DNA of 64,000 nucleotides from Halosimplex carlsbadense 2-9-1. GTDB taxonomy: Archaea > Halobacteriota > Halobacteria > Halobacteriales > Haloarculaceae. Numbering within the stretch: the stretch's first letter is position 1; each line of letters begins with the position of its first letter. The notes below the pieces were generated by a model that saw nothing but the letters and a program-made list of their open reading frames with translations, was not told the origin of the DNA and made no database searches. Below, in pieces: positions 25,052 through 35,022 of this stretch. A program made the translations under genes and the position numbers. Location of the stretch: NCBI RefSeq assembly GCF_000337455.1, contig NZ_AOIU01000003.1:38119-102118 (forward strand), written 5' to 3'.

Positions 25052-25476
25052 CACTCGCCCTCCGCGATCGATACCGCGATCTCCTGGGCGCCCTCCCGCA
25101 GCGTCAGCTCCTCCAGCTCACGCAGTTCCTCGCGCGACGCGTCCAGCGTCGCGACGTGGTTGCCCGCCAGCTCACCGGCCGGGCTCTTGAAACAGGTCGG
25201 GCCACAGGCGAGGAGGATCTCCTGCTCGTTGCGGTAGCCGGGATAGAGGAGCACGTCACCCCGCGAGGGGTAGACCGTGTGGTTCTCCCGCGGCAGCTCC
25301 GGGAGGTCGATCTCGTCGATCTCGACCCACGTCGCGTGGCCGCTCCAGCGAACGTGGAGCAGCTCCGAGCGCAGCGGGAGGAACTCCCGCATCGCCGCGA
25401 CCGACTCCGGTGCGTCCGATTCGAGGATCGATGCCGTGTACGTCCGTTCGTTTATTTCGAACAGTAGCTCGCTCAT
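25051..25476 (-). CDS. DUF3830 family protein
   Basis: The 141-residue protein matches DUF3830, a cyclophilin-like barrel family of unknown activity often seen with amidohydrolases and peptide-type ABC importers. It has the SGHATWVEIDE and NHTVYPSRGDVLLYPG segments near residues 45 and 65, and GPTCFKSPAGELAGNHVAT near 92. It overlaps the dehydrogenase gene downstream and follows the carbamoylase gene by 149 nt. The operon context suggests a role in handling a cyclic amide or its uptake; this is inference. Confidence 0.75.
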   Translation of the reverse strand: MSELLFEINERTYTASILESDAPESVAAMREFLPLRSELLHVRWSGHATWVEIDEIDLPELPRENHTVYPSRGDVLLYPGYRNEQEILLACGPTCFKSPAGELAGNHVATLDASREELRELEELTLREGAQEIAVSIAEGE

Positions 25477-25625
25477 GATGGTATCGTCCGTAATCCGCCG
25501 ATCGTCTCCGCTCGATGGTCGTCTCGCACCGTCTCCGCTCCGCGCGTCGTCCGCGACTCGCCGGTCGCGGTGTTCGTGGTGCAGTTCCTGCGACGCCGCT
25601 GGCCGTCGGGCGCGGGCGCCGGGGC

Positions 25626-26894
25626 TCACGCGTCGGTCGCTCCGGCGAGGTCGGCGAGCGCCGTCGCGAGCACTCGCGTCGCGAGTGTGCAATCGCGCCA
25701 GTCGGTGTGTTCCAGCGGGCTGTGGGAGTGGCCGCCCCGGGAACGGGCAAAGAGGAGCCCCGCGTCGGTCGCGTCGGCGACCTCCATGGTGTCGTGGCCA
25801 GCCCCGGAGTGCAGCGACCGCGCCGCCACGTCGACCCGTCGCGTCGCGTCCCGCAACGCGCCGCGGACCCGGTCGGCCATCGGCCGCGGCGGGATGTCGT
25901 AGGGCCGCTCGTACGCGACGGCGACCCCGCGGTCCTCGCGCAGGTCCGAGAGCGTCGCTTCGAGGGTGTCGACGAGCCGCTCGATCGACGCCGGGTCGAC
26001 GTCGCGGATGTCGACCGACAGCTCCGCGCGACCAGGAACGACGTTGGTCGCGCCCGGTTCGACCGACAGCGACCCGACCGTCGCGACGGCCGACTCGCTG
26101 TCGGTGGTCGCGATCTCCGTCGCGGCCGCTTCGAGGGCGAGAACGAGCTCGCTGGCCGCCGCGAGCGCGTCCGTCCGGTCGACCATCGGCGTGGTGCCCG
26201 CGTGGTCGGCCTCGCCCTCGATGGTGACTCGACACCGGGTGGTCCCGGTGATCGAGTCGACCACGCCGACCGGGCAGCCGGCCCGTTCGAGCGTCCCACT
26301 CTGCTCGACGTGGAGTTCGAGCCAGGCGTCCCACTCGCTCGCGTCGAAGCGCTCGTCGCCGCGGAAGCCGATGTCGTCGAGCGCGGCTTCGAGCGTGACC
26401 TCGCCGTCGGAGAGCGCGAGCGCGTCGTCGACCGCCCGGTTGCCGGCGGCGACCGACGACCCGAGGACCCCGTCCGCGAAGCGAGTCCCCTCCTCGCCAG
26501 TGAACGAGACCACCTCGACCGGCCGCGCTACGGCGAGGTCGCTCGCCGCGATGGCGCGCACGCTCTCCAGGGCGGCGTAGACGCCCAGCGGCCCGTCGAA
26601 GATGCCGCCCTCGGGGACCGAATCCAGGTGACTGCCCGCGGCGACCGGCGCCGCGTCCGGGTCGCACGTCGGCGGCGCCCACCGGCCGGCGATGTTGCCG
26701 ACCGCGTCGACGCGCACTTCCAGCCCGGCCGCGACCATCCGGTCGACGAGGTACGAGCGCGCCCGAGCGTTGGCCTGCGTCCCCGGGAGGACGGTTCGAC
26801 CGATGCCGTCCTCGCAGTCGATCGCGCCGAACTGCGCCGTGCGTTCGACGTCCGACCGGAGCGCGTCCCCGTCGACTGGGATCTCCGACGTCAC
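25626..26894 (-). CDS. M20-type N-carbamoyl amino acid amidase
   Basis: The 422-residue protein belongs to the Zn-dependent hydantoinase/carbamoylase amidase family. The metal ligands are in SHLDSVPEGGIFDGPLG near residue 88 and FTGEEGTRF near 128. A dimerisation lid is present (ITGTTRCRVTIEGEADHAGTTPM, near 215), and the final His is in GGHSHSPLEH near 385. It would hydrolyse an N-carbamoyl or ureido acid to the amine, CO2 and ammonia. The GTG start at 26894 overlaps the hydantoinase stop by 4 nt, which supports a two-step ring-opening and decarbamoylation pathway. Confidence 0.8.
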   Translation of the reverse strand: MTSEIPVDGDALRSDVERTAQFGAIDCEDGIGRTVLPGTQANARARSYLVDRMVAAGLEVRVDAVGNIAGRWAPPTCDPDAAPVAAGSHLDSVPEGGIFDGPLGVYAALESVRAIAASDLAVARPVEVVSFTGEEGTRFADGVLGSSVAAGNRAVDDALALSDGEVTLEAALDDIGFRGDERFDASEWDAWLELHVEQSGTLERAGCPVGVVDSITGTTRCRVTIEGEADHAGTTPMVDRTDALAAASELVLALEAAATEIATTDSESAVATVGSLSVEPGATNVVPGRAELSVDIRDVDPASIERLVDTLEATLSDLREDRGVAVAYERPYDIPPRPMADRVRGALRDATRRVDVAARSLHSGAGHDTMEVADATDAGLLFARSRGGHSHSPLEHTDWRDCTLATRVLATALADLAGATDA

Positions 26895-28303
26895 GCCGGG
26901 CCCCCTCGTGGCCCCCACTCGGGGACCTCGCGGTGGAGGTACCCACCGTGTCCGGGCTCGGCGACGACCTCGCCGTCGGCCGCGACCCGCTCGCCGCGGA
27001 CCCAGGTCGCCTCGACTCGGCCCGTGACCTCGCGGCCGTCGTACACCGAGTAGTCGGCCCGCGAGGCGTTGTCGGCGGCGTCGATCCGGTGGGTGGCCGT
27101 CGGGTCGAAGACGACGAAGTCGGCGTCGGCGCCGACTTCGAGCCGGCCCTTCCGGGGCAGGCCGAACGTCTCGGCGGGGGTCCGACACATGAGCCGGACG
27201 AGCGCCGACAGCGACCAGCCCCGCTCGACGACCGCCTCGTCGTGCATCACCGGGAGGCTCGTCTGGAGGCTGTTGACGCCGAACGGGCAGTCCCACCACT
27301 CGTCGACGGCCTTCTCGGCCGCCGTCGAGGCGACGTGGTCAGTCCCGACGGTGCTCAGCGTGCCGTCGGCCAGCGCGTCGAACAGCGCGTCGGCGTCGGC
27401 CGCCGAGCGCAGCGGCGGCGACTGGAGCGCCCGCGCGCCCTGCTCGGCGTAGGCCGCGTCGGTCAGCGCCAGGTAGTGCGGGCACGTCTCGCCGCGGACC
27501 AGGCCCCCGTCCTCGCGGGCGTCGGCGAGTTCGGCGGCCGCCGCCGCGGAAGACGTGTGGACCCCGTAGTACTTGCAGTCGGTCTCGCGGGCGACGGTGA
27601 CGGCGTCGGCCAGCGCCATCGCCTCGGCGTAGTCCGGGCGCGCCGCCGGATAGTCGGTCGGCGCACCGGCGCCGCGCTCGCGCTGGCGGTCGGTGAGCGC
27701 CTCGCAGACCGCCGCGTCCTCGGTGTGGACGAGCGCGACGAGGTCTTCCGCGGCGAGACGCCCGAAGGCCAGCCGGAGGAAGCCGTTCGACAGGCCGATG
27801 TCGTAGGCCGTGAAGAACTTCACCGACGTGACGCCCAGCTCGGCCAGCTCGGCGAACTCCTCGAACACCGAGCGGTCGTCGGCCGTCACGGTGGCGTGGA
27901 GGCCGTAGTCGACGAGGGCGTCGCTCGCTTTCGCCCGCTGGCGTGCGACGGCGTCACACAGCGAGCCCGTGTCGGTCCAGACGGGGCCGTCAGCGTGTTT
28001 CTCGCGTTCGCCCGTCCACGTCTGCCACGCGAAGTTGATCACGGACGTGACGCCGCCCAGCGCCGCGGCCGCGGTCCCGGTCTCGTAGCTGTCGATCGAG
28101 TTGAATCCGTCGAGGTGGACGTGCGGGTCCACGACGCCCGGCATGACGACCCGCCCGTCGACATCGACGGTCCGGTCGGCCGACGGGAGGTCCCGCTCGC
28201 GGCCGATCGCCGCGATGCGACCGTCGTCGACCGCCAGCCCCGCCTCGACCGTCCCGTCGGCGGTCGCGAGCGTCCCCCCGACGACCGCGAGGTCGACCGT
28301 CAT
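26891..28303 (-). CDS. Hydantoinase/dihydropyrimidinase-type amidohydrolase
   Basis: The 470-residue enzyme is a cyclic amidohydrolase with a binuclear metal site. It has DPHVHLDG near residue 58, the expected carboxylated Lys in VTSVKFFTAYD near 148, His in ALVHTED and GVHTSS, and Asp in GTDHVAS near 320. It would open a five- or six-membered cyclic ureide or imide. Allantoinase is an alternative, but the VKFFTAY segment is closer to hydantoinases. It is coupled to the carbamoylase downstream and to the importer ATPase upstream by 4-nt overlaps. Confidence 0.85.
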   Translation of the reverse strand: MTVDLAVVGGTLATADGTVEAGLAVDDGRIAAIGRERDLPSADRTVDVDGRVVMPGVVDPHVHLDGFNSIDSYETGTAAAALGGVTSVINFAWQTWTGEREKHADGPVWTDTGSLCDAVARQRAKASDALVDYGLHATVTADDRSVFEEFAELAELGVTSVKFFTAYDIGLSNGFLRLAFGRLAAEDLVALVHTEDAAVCEALTDRQRERGAGAPTDYPAARPDYAEAMALADAVTVARETDCKYYGVHTSSAAAAAELADAREDGGLVRGETCPHYLALTDAAYAEQGARALQSPPLRSAADADALFDALADGTLSTVGTDHVASTAAEKAVDEWWDCPFGVNSLQTSLPVMHDEAVVERGWSLSALVRLMCRTPAETFGLPRKGRLEVGADADFVVFDPTATHRIDAADNASRADYSVYDGREVTGRVEATWVRGERVAADGEVVAEPGHGGYLHREVPEWGPRGGPA

Positions 28304-29337
28304 CGGTCGACCCCTCCGTCGGAGGCGAGCCGCCGTGGCTCGCTCGGGAGGTCGTCGAAACCGCTCGTCCCGTCGTCGTAGGCGAGACAGCGCACGGATG
28401 CGCCGTCGACCTCGCGGGGTTCGGGGTGGTGTTGTGCGCACTGCTCCGTGGCGTGGGGACAGCGCGGGTGGAACCGACAGCCGCTGGGCACGTCCCGCGG
28501 GCTCGGGATCTCACCCTCCAGGGGCTCCTGGCGGGGCTTGTACGCCTCCTCGGCGTCGTCGGTCACGGGGATGGCCGACAGCAGCGCCCGCGTGTAGGGG
28601 TGGCTCGGCCGCTCGAAGATCCGGTCGGTCGGCCCCCGTTCCTGGATCTCGCCGAGGTACATCACGGCCGTCTCGTCGGCGAAGTTCCGGACCAGTGAGA
28701 GGTCGTGCGTGATGAACAGGTAGGTCAGTCCCAGTTCGTCCTGCAGGTCTTCGAGGAGGCCGATGATCTTCGCCTGCACGCTCACGTCGAGCGCGCTCGT
28801 CGGCTCGTCGAGCAGCAGCAGCGTCGGCTCGACCGCGATGGCGCGGGCGATGTTCACCCGCTGTTTCTGCCCGCCGCTCAGTTCGTGCGGGTACTTGGCG
28901 AGGTACTCGTCGTTCAGCCCCACCCGGTCGAGCAGTTCGCTCACGCGATTGGCCCGCTGGCCTTTCGGCACGTCCGCCGCCTGTAGCGGCACCGAGAGCG
29001 ACTTGCGGATCGTGCGTCGCGGGTTCAGACAGGACGTGGGGTCCTGGAACACCATCTGCACTTCCGAGCGGAGCCGGCGCAGCTGCTTGCGCGTCTGGGG
29101 CGTCACGTCCTCGCCCTGAAACCGGATCCGCCCGCCGGTCGGCTCGTGGATCCCGATGACGGTCTTCGCGATGGTCGACTTGCCGCTGCCGGACTCGCCG
29201 ATGAGCCCGAGCGTCTCGCCGCGGCCGATCTCGAAGGAGACCCCGTCGACCGCCCGCACGGGCGGTTCGCCGCCGAACCAGCCGCCACCGCCGAAGTGTT
29301 TCTCCAGGTCCTCGACGGCGAGCACGGGAGCCGTCAT
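28300..29337 (-). CDS. Peptide/nickel-type ABC importer ATPase (DppF-like)
   Basis: The 345-residue ATPase has Walker A GESGSGKST near residue 42, signature LSGGQKQR near 150 and Walker B LLLLDEPTSALD near 170. It ends with the oligopeptide/dipeptide C-terminal region, including [14 protein letters not shown] near 285, whose cysteines bind a 4Fe-4S cluster in some family members. It is the second ATPase of the importer. Its overlap with the amidohydrolase gene shows that uptake and degradation are expressed together. Confidence 0.9.
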   Translation of the reverse strand: MTAPVLAVEDLEKHFGGGGWFGGEPPVRAVDGVSFEIGRGETLGLIGESGSGKSTIAKTVIGIHEPTGGRIRFQGEDVTPQTRKQLRRLRSEVQMVFQDPTSCLNPRRTIRKSLSVPLQAADVPKGQRANRVSELLDRVGLNDEYLAKYPHELSGGQKQRVNIARAIAVEPTLLLLDEPTSALDVSVQAKIIGLLEDLQDELGLTYLFITHDLSLVRNFADETAVMYLGEIQERGPTDRIFERPSHPYTRALLSAIPVTDDAEEAYKPRQEPLEGEIPSPRDVPSGCRFHPRCPHATEQCAQHHPEPREVDGASVRCLAYDDGTSGFDDLPSEPRRLASDGGVDR

Positions 29338-30509
29338 CGCTCTCCCCCTTCGCCGACCGTCCCGCCGTCCGTCTCGGCCCGGTCGGTCGTCCCGCCGTCC
29401 GCCGCCGCGTCGGTCGGATCGACCGCCGTGTTCAGCCGTCGCTTCGTCTCACCGAGCGTCGGCTCCGGGCCGGGATCGCCGGATGCGAACCGGACACACT
29501 CGACGCCGCGGGCGTCGCCGAACGACTCGAACGCCGGGCGCTCGGTTCGACAGGCCTCGTCGGCGTAGGGACAGCGCGGGTGGAACCGACACCCCTCGGG
29601 CGGGTCGGTGTACTCGGGGACCGACCCGTCGATCCCGTCGGCCATCGTCCCGCCCGACAGCTGCGGGATCGAGGCGATGAGCCCCTGGGTGTAGGGGTGT
29701 TTCGGGTCCTCGAAGATCTCCTCTGTGGTGCCCGTCTCGACGATGCGTCCGCCGTACATGATGTACACTCGGTCGCTCAGCTGCCGTGCGACGCCGAGGT
29801 TGTGGGTGATCATCAGGATGCTCATGTCCCGGTCCTCGATGAGTTCCGAGAGCAGCGCGAGGATCTGGTCGTGGACGGTCACGTCCAGCGCCGTCCCGGG
29901 CTCGTCGGCGATGAGCAGATCCGGCTCGTTGAGCAGCGCCTGTGCGACCAGCGCCCGCTGGCACATGCCGCCGGACAGCTCCGACGGGTAGCTGTCCATC
30001 ACCGACTCCGGGTCGGGCATCTGCACCTCCCGGAGCATATCGAGGACGCGCTCACGGGCGTCGGCCCGGTCCGACCGGGAGTAGCGCCGCCGCAGGTACT
30101 CGACGACACCGGCCGAGCCCTCGCCGCCGAACTGCAGGGTGTCGACGAGCTGCTCGCCGACGGTGAACACGGGGTTCAGGCTCGACATCGGGTCCTGGAA
30201 CACCATGCCCATCCGGTCGCCGTTGAGCGCGCGGCGCTCGTCGGCCGAGAGCGTCGACAGGTCCGTCCCCTCGAAGGCGACGGTCCCCGAGACGTTCGCC
30301 GGCGGCTCGTCGAGCAGGCCGGTGACCGCCTTCGTGGTGACGGACTTGCCACAGCCCGTCTCGCCGACGACGGTGACGACCTCGCCGCGACCGACCGACA
30401 GGTCGACGCCGTCGACCACGTCGGCGTAGCCGTCGAACCCCTCGAACCCGACCGACAGGTCCGACACCGAGAGGATCGGGTCCTCCGGCACCGGCTCGGT
30501 CGGGTTCAC
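29334..30509 (-). CDS. Peptide/nickel-type ABC importer ATPase (DppD-like)
   Basis: The 391-residue ATPase has Walker [10 protein letters not shown] near residue 47, an LSGGMCQRA signature near 185 and Walker [13 protein letters not shown] near 205. It ends with the [16 protein letters not shown] region. A 50-residue insertion ([17 protein letters not shown]...) sits between Walker A and the signature, longer than in many homologues. The GTG at 30509 overlaps the DppC-like stop. It pairs with the DppF-like ATPase. Confidence 0.9.
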   Translation of the reverse strand: MNPTEPVPEDPILSVSDLSVGFEGFDGYADVVDGVDLSVGRGEVVTVVGETGCGKSVTTKAVTGLLDEPPANVSGTVAFEGTDLSTLSADERRALNGDRMGMVFQDPMSSLNPVFTVGEQLVDTLQFGGEGSAGVVEYLRRRYSRSDRADARERVLDMLREVQMPDPESVMDSYPSELSGGMCQRALVAQALLNEPDLLIADEPGTALDVTVHDQILALLSELIEDRDMSILMITHNLGVARQLSDRVYIMYGGRIVETGTTEEIFEDPKHPYTQGLIASIPQLSGGTMADGIDGSVPEYTDPPEGCRFHPRCPYADEACRTERPAFESFGDARGVECVRFASGDPGPEPTLGETKRRLNTAVDPTDAAADGGTTDRAETDGGTVGEGGER

Positions 30510-31402
30510 TGTTCCACCTCCACGTCGAACAGATCGCGCAGCCCGTCGCCGAGCATGTTGAACCCGAGCACGAGGACGAAGATGGCCAGGCCGGGGAAGA
30601 TGCTGATCCACCACTCGCCGGGCAGGAACTCCGTCCCGCCGGCGACCATCGTTCCGAGCCCGGGCCGGGGTGGCTGGACCCCGAGCCCGATAAAGGAGAG
30701 CGAGGCGCCCGTCAGGATGACGATGCCCGCGTCGAGGGTCACTTTCACCAGGATCGGCGAGAGGCAGTTGGGGAGGATCTCCCGGAACATGACGTGGACC
30801 GGGCCGGCGCCGGCGAGCTTGGCGGCCTGGACGTACGGCTCGTCGCGCTGGCTCGCCGCGAGCCCGCGGGTGAGCCGCGCGTACCAGGTCCACCACAGCG
30901 ACGCGATGGCGAACATCGCGATCTCCAGCGTCGGCTCGAACGCCGAGGCGATGGCCAGCGCCAGCACCAGCGGCGGGAGCGCGAGGAACGTGTCCGTGAC
31001 CCGCATGATCGCCGCGTCGACCAGCCCGCCGACGTAGCCGGCGACGAGGCCGAGCGTCACGCCCACCGGGACGCCGATCCCCAGGATGACGCCCGCGAGT
31101 TTCAGCGAGAGCCGGTAGCCGAACAGGACCCGCGTGAACACGTCGCGACCGCTGCTGTCCGTGCCGAACGGGTGGGCGAGGCTCGGCGGCTGATAGGCGT
31201 TCGCGAAGTCCGTGTAGATGGCGGCGTGCTGGGGATACGGTGCGACCCACGGCGCGAACACCGCCAGGAAGACGACCGTCGCGACGATGGCGAGGCCGAG
31301 CAGGCTCATCGGCTGGGCGGCGAAGCGGCGATACGAGCGGTACCATAGCTCGCGCCGGGACGGCGAGACGACCCGGTCGAGCGTACTGGTCTCGGTGCTC
31401 AC
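30506..31402 (-). CDS. ABC importer permease (DppC-like)
   Basis: The 298-residue protein has a basic N-terminus, a first membrane helix, a periplasmic loop with HPFGTDSSGRDVFTR near residue 78, and five more helices. The cytoplasmic EAA-type loop is AKLAGAGPVHVMFREILPN near 190. This is the usual plan of DppC/OppC permeases. The start is the GTG at 31402, which overlaps the DppB-like stop. It should form a heterodimer with that protein. Confidence 0.9.
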   Translation of the reverse strand: MSTETSTLDRVVSPSRRELWYRSYRRFAAQPMSLLGLAIVATVVFLAVFAPWVAPYPQHAAIYTDFANAYQPPSLAHPFGTDSSGRDVFTRVLFGYRLSLKLAGVILGIGVPVGVTLGLVAGYVGGLVDAAIMRVTDTFLALPPLVLALAIASAFEPTLEIAMFAIASLWWTWYARLTRGLAASQRDEPYVQAAKLAGAGPVHVMFREILPNCLSPILVKVTLDAGIVILTGASLSFIGLGVQPPRPGLGTMVAGGTEFLPGEWWISIFPGLAIFVLVLGFNMLGDGLRDLFDVEVEQ

Positions 31403-32427
31403 GCCGCATCACCTGCCAGGTCCATCCGCGGGTCGATCCGGTTCAACAGGAGGTCGACCGCGAGGTTCGTCAGCACGAACGCGAGGCCGATGGTCATCGT
31501 GACGCCGACGATGGCGTTGACGTCGCTCGTGAGCACCGACTGGACGCCGTACTTGGCCACTCCGGGCCAGGAGTAGACGATCTCGATGATGAAGGCGCCG
31601 CCGAGCAGCCACGCGTACAGCAGTCCGAGGATGGTCAGCGTCGGGATGAAGGCGTTTTTCAGCGTGTACTTGTAGGAGACGAGCCACCGCGGGAGGCCGT
31701 AGCCGTCGGTCGCCTCGATGAACTCCTTGCCCTCGACGTCGATCATGCTCGACCGAGTGATCCGGATCACCTGCCCCATCCCGCCGAACGACAGCGCCAC
31801 CGCCGGCAACAGCAGGTGCGCCCAGGCGTTGAGGTGGGCGGCGAACGCGCCCGACAACAGCGTGTCGACGAGGAGAAAGCCCGTCTCCCGCGTCACGTCG
31901 GCGGCGTGTTCCCGCGCGATGCGGCCCGTGATCGGGAACAGCTGGAGGTAGTAGCCGAAGACCAGCTGCAGGGCGATCCCGATGAAGAAGCTGGGGACGC
32001 TCACCGTCGAGAAGGCGAACACGCGGGTCGCGTCGTCGATCCGTCCGCCGCGGTTGCGCGCCGCGAGGACGCCGAGCGGGATCCCGATCGCGACCATGAA
32101 CACGGTCGCCAGGGAGATCAGCTCCAGCGTCGCCGGGAGCTTGGTCGCGATGTCCTGCACGACGGGGTTTTTCGTCTGGAGGCTCTGTCCGAGGTCGCCC
32201 GCGACCAGGCCGGTCATGTAGTCGACGTACTGGAGCGGGAGCGACTGGTCGAGGCCCATCTCCGCCGCCAGCCGGTCGACCTGCTCCTCGCTGGCCATCG
32301 CGCCCAGCGCCATCCGCGCCGGGTTCCCCGGGAGCACCCGGGAGATGACGAACACGAGGACGGAGAGCCCGAGGAGGCTGACCGCCATCCCCGAGAACCG
32401 CCAGAGTACGACCTTGATCCGCTTCAT
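31399..32427 (-). CDS. ABC importer permease (DppB-like)
   Basis: The 342-residue permease starts MKRIKVVLWRFSGMAVSLLG and has about six helices. The DppB-type region LPGNPARMALG is near residue 37, a large external loop precedes helix 2, and the EAA-type loop FIEATDGYGLPRW is near 230. Its start lies inside the end of the binding-protein gene, so it is coupled to it. Family members carry peptides, nickel or other small amides; the operon favours a cyclic amide or related compound. Confidence 0.9.
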   Translation of the reverse strand: MKRIKVVLWRFSGMAVSLLGLSVLVFVISRVLPGNPARMALGAMASEEQVDRLAAEMGLDQSLPLQYVDYMTGLVAGDLGQSLQTKNPVVQDIATKLPATLELISLATVFMVAIGIPLGVLAARNRGGRIDDATRVFAFSTVSVPSFFIGIALQLVFGYYLQLFPITGRIAREHAADVTRETGFLLVDTLLSGAFAAHLNAWAHLLLPAVALSFGGMGQVIRITRSSMIDVEGKEFIEATDGYGLPRWLVSYKYTLKNAFIPTLTILGLLYAWLLGGAFIIEIVYSWPGVAKYGVQSVLTSDVNAIVGVTMTIGLAFVLTNLAVDLLLNRIDPRMDLAGDAA

Positions 32428-34178
32428 CCCGTGTGGTGGAGGTCGCGGAAGGTGTACTCGAAGCCCTGTGCCGGCCGGAGCGTGAGCCCCTCCACGTCGT
32501 TCTGGAACCCGATCTTCTTCACGGTGTGGTAGATGTGCATGTCGCAGTACAGCCCCGCGAGCACCGACTGCAGCTCGCGGTAGATCTCCGCCCGCGCGTC
32601 CGGATCGGGGGTCGCCCGCGCCTCCTCGATGAGCGAGTCGACCTCGTCGTTCTCGAGGTGTTCCATGCTCATCCACGTGCTCGCGGCCTCCGAGTGGAAC
32701 TGGTTGTAGAACATCGAGTCGGCCGAGGGGTACGTCGGCACGTAGAACACCTGGTTCGTGTGGGGCGTGTCCTCCGGCGAGGTGGCGAGTTCGGTGATCG
32801 TCCCCCAGGTCTGAGGGTTGAGCTCCACGTCGATGCCGATCTCGGCCATGTTCTCCTGGAACAGGAGCCCGATGCGCTCCTGGAAGCCGTACGAGGAGGT
32901 GAACGTGTTCTGGATGGTGATCTCGCCCTCCGAGTAGCCGGCGTCTTCGAGCACCCGCTTGGCCCGCTCGGGGTCGTAGGAGGGTTGCATCACGTCCTCC
33001 TTGTGCGACCCCCAGGTCGGCGGGAGCGGTCCCTGGGCGCGCTGCATGTCCGGCATGATCTCGGTGACGACCTGCTCGTAGTCGAAGCCCCAGGCCATCG
33101 CCTCCCGGACGGCCGGGTCGTCGGTCGGGGGCTTCTGGGTGTTGATCTTGAAGTACAGCAGGCCGAACGTCGGGATCTTATCGACCCGGGCGTGGTCCAT
33201 CTCCTCGATGGCGCTGTAGGTCCGCTCGTTCTGATACTGGCCGGTCATGTCCAGCTCGTCGGAGTTCATCAGCGACTGGACCGTCGAGTTCTCCGTGATG
33301 ATCTGGACGTCGACGGTGTCGAACGAGCCCTCCGGGAACTCCTTGAAGTAGTCGTCGAACTTCGAGAAGACGATGCCCGAGCCGCGGGTGAACTCCTCGA
33401 GGGCGTAGGCGCCGGAGCCGGCGTCGTTGTCGTTGATGTACTCCTGGCCGTAGTCGCCCCGGTCGCCGTACTCGCCGTCGGCGAGGTTGTCCATCACGAG
33501 CTGCTTGTCCATGATGAACACGAGTACCATGATCGGAACGAACGGCGAGTACGGTTCGTCGAGTTCGAAGGTGACGGTCCGCTCGTCCTCGACGGTGATG
33601 TTCTCCTTGCTGAGGACGCCGGTCAGCAGCGATGCGTACCCCTGGCCGATGTCCATGAACCGCTCGACGGTGAACTTGACGTCCTCGGCGGTCAGCTCGT
33701 TGCCGCTGTGGAACGTGACGCCCTCCCGCAGCGTGAACGTGTAGGTCGTGTTGTCCTCGGAGACCGACCAGTCGCTCGCGAGGTTGGGCTGGATCGTCCC
33801 CTCGCTGTCCGGGAACACCAGCGGGTCGTAGAGGTTGACCAGCGCCATCGCCTGGACGTAGTCGGTCCCCTTCGCCGGGTCGACCGTCCCGAGCCGCTGG
33901 GTGATGTTGGCGGTGAGCGTCCGCCCCGACCCCGCGGTCCCGGTCGACGCATCGTCGCTCTGGGCGTCGGTCGAACCGCCGTATCCGCCGTCACTGTCGT
34001 CGCTGCCGTCGCCGCCACTCCCTCCGTCACCGTCGCCGGACCCGCCGTCGCCGCCACAGCCGGCGACACCCGCGGCGCCGACGGCCCCGAGCGAAGCGAG
34101 GAACCGACGCCGCGACTGCTCGGACAGCAGGTCTCGAACGTCGATCGACCCGTCCGCCGGTGACCGCTCGTCACTCAT
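32424..34178 (-). CDS. ABC importer substrate-binding lipoprotein (DppA/SBP family 5)
   Basis: The 584-residue protein has a Tat lipoprotein signal (RRRFLASLGAVGAAGVAGC), with lipobox Cys near residue 42 and an extended Gly/Asp/Ser linker. The family 5 domain follows: TLTANITQRLGTVDPAKG, then YTFTLREGVTFHSGNELTAEDVKFT near 150. It is the first gene of the catabolic operon. The ATG at 34178 fits the signal; the extra N-terminal residues possible from 34280 are not protein-like. The binding pocket cannot be read by eye. Confidence 0.9.
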   Translation of the reverse strand: MSDERSPADGSIDVRDLLSEQSRRRFLASLGAVGAAGVAGCGGDGGSGDGDGGSGGDGSDDSDGGYGGSTDAQSDDASTGTAGSGRTLTANITQRLGTVDPAKGTDYVQAMALVNLYDPLVFPDSEGTIQPNLASDWSVSEDNTTYTFTLREGVTFHSGNELTAEDVKFTVERFMDIGQGYASLLTGVLSKENITVEDERTVTFELDEPYSPFVPIMVLVFIMDKQLVMDNLADGEYGDRGDYGQEYINDNDAGSGAYALEEFTRGSGIVFSKFDDYFKEFPEGSFDTVDVQIITENSTVQSLMNSDELDMTGQYQNERTYSAIEEMDHARVDKIPTFGLLYFKINTQKPPTDDPAVREAMAWGFDYEQVVTEIMPDMQRAQGPLPPTWGSHKEDVMQPSYDPERAKRVLEDAGYSEGEITIQNTFTSSYGFQERIGLLFQENMAEIGIDVELNPQTWGTITELATSPEDTPHTNQVFYVPTYPSADSMFYNQFHSEAASTWMSMEHLENDEVDSLIEEARATPDPDARAEIYRELQSVLAGLYCDMHIYHTVKKIGFQNDVEGLTLRPAQGFEYTFRDLHHTG

Positions 34179-35022
34179 CGCCGACCACCTCGTCGCTGTC
34201 GACGAGCCCGATCGTCGCCGTTCCCCGAGTCCGCGAAGCCCACGCGCTCGCACGCACGCCATTATTTTGAAGTTGTCCAAAGTTAGCCCGAATTTGGTTT
34301 AGTTCTTCAACCATATTTCGACTATTGAGTGATATCTGGGACCCATATTAAAGAATTCCGGTGGAATAATCGAATTTGTTTGGGTGTCTGCCCGATTCCA
34401 ATAAGGGTCCTAAAGGGGTCGCCCGGTCGCGGAGGCAGTCGACGGACGCGGGCAGCGAGGAGCGCGGCGGCCGTCGAGGGAGACCCCGTCGCGGGGGCGA
34501 CGACCCACCGGCCCGGGACCCGCGAGACCGACCACTTCGTGAGCGCCGAGATCGGGCCGTTCGTAATACACGAACACCGCAGGTGATTCTCGGAGGCGCA
34601 GTCGACGGGGTGGCCGTGAGTTCTAGCTCCGAGTTCGTCTCTCGTCCGCGCGCACGCAAGAAACATTGTAGGGATCCGCCATCGGTCATCGGACGTCACC
34701 AGTTGGGCCGTCGACGAGAGCTGTACCGACCCGAAGGGGTCGGTCCGGTGCACGGCTGCGGAACGCTGATCCGAGACTGTCACCGCCACCCCGCGGGCCG
34801 ACAGCGACCCGAGGCCGCGGAGGCTGTTCTCGCTTGTCGAACGCCGTCGCACCGACGCGGAAATCGGACGCACCACCGTTTCAGAATCAGCAGAGATAGT
34901 GACTAGACACCGCCCTACACCGCCGACTAACACCAGATCTTTCATATTTGTCGAACCATGCAGCGAAGATGTAAATTGCGCCGTTGCGAACACTGAAGAC
35001 GCGCGAGCGACTACCCGCGCAC
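34179..35022. other. Long divergent intergenic region between operon and IclR gene
   Basis: About 840 nt separate the binding-protein gene from the divergent IclR gene. The part from 34260 to 34400 is AT-rich and probably carries the operon promoter. The middle (34430-34900) is GC-rich, with no frame that looks like a complete haloarchaeal protein; a fragment of an old gene could be hidden there. A second AT-rich patch at 34900-34985 precedes the IclR gene. IclR operators are expected here but I cannot define one. Confidence 0.5.

Noticed and set aside
34329-34586. 85-codon plus-strand frame in the IclR-operon spacer, ending in a protein-like segment
   Set aside because: The last 45 residues look partly protein-like, but there is no complete domain, no recognised family and the start is poor. 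It could be a gene remnant, and I did not list it as a gene.
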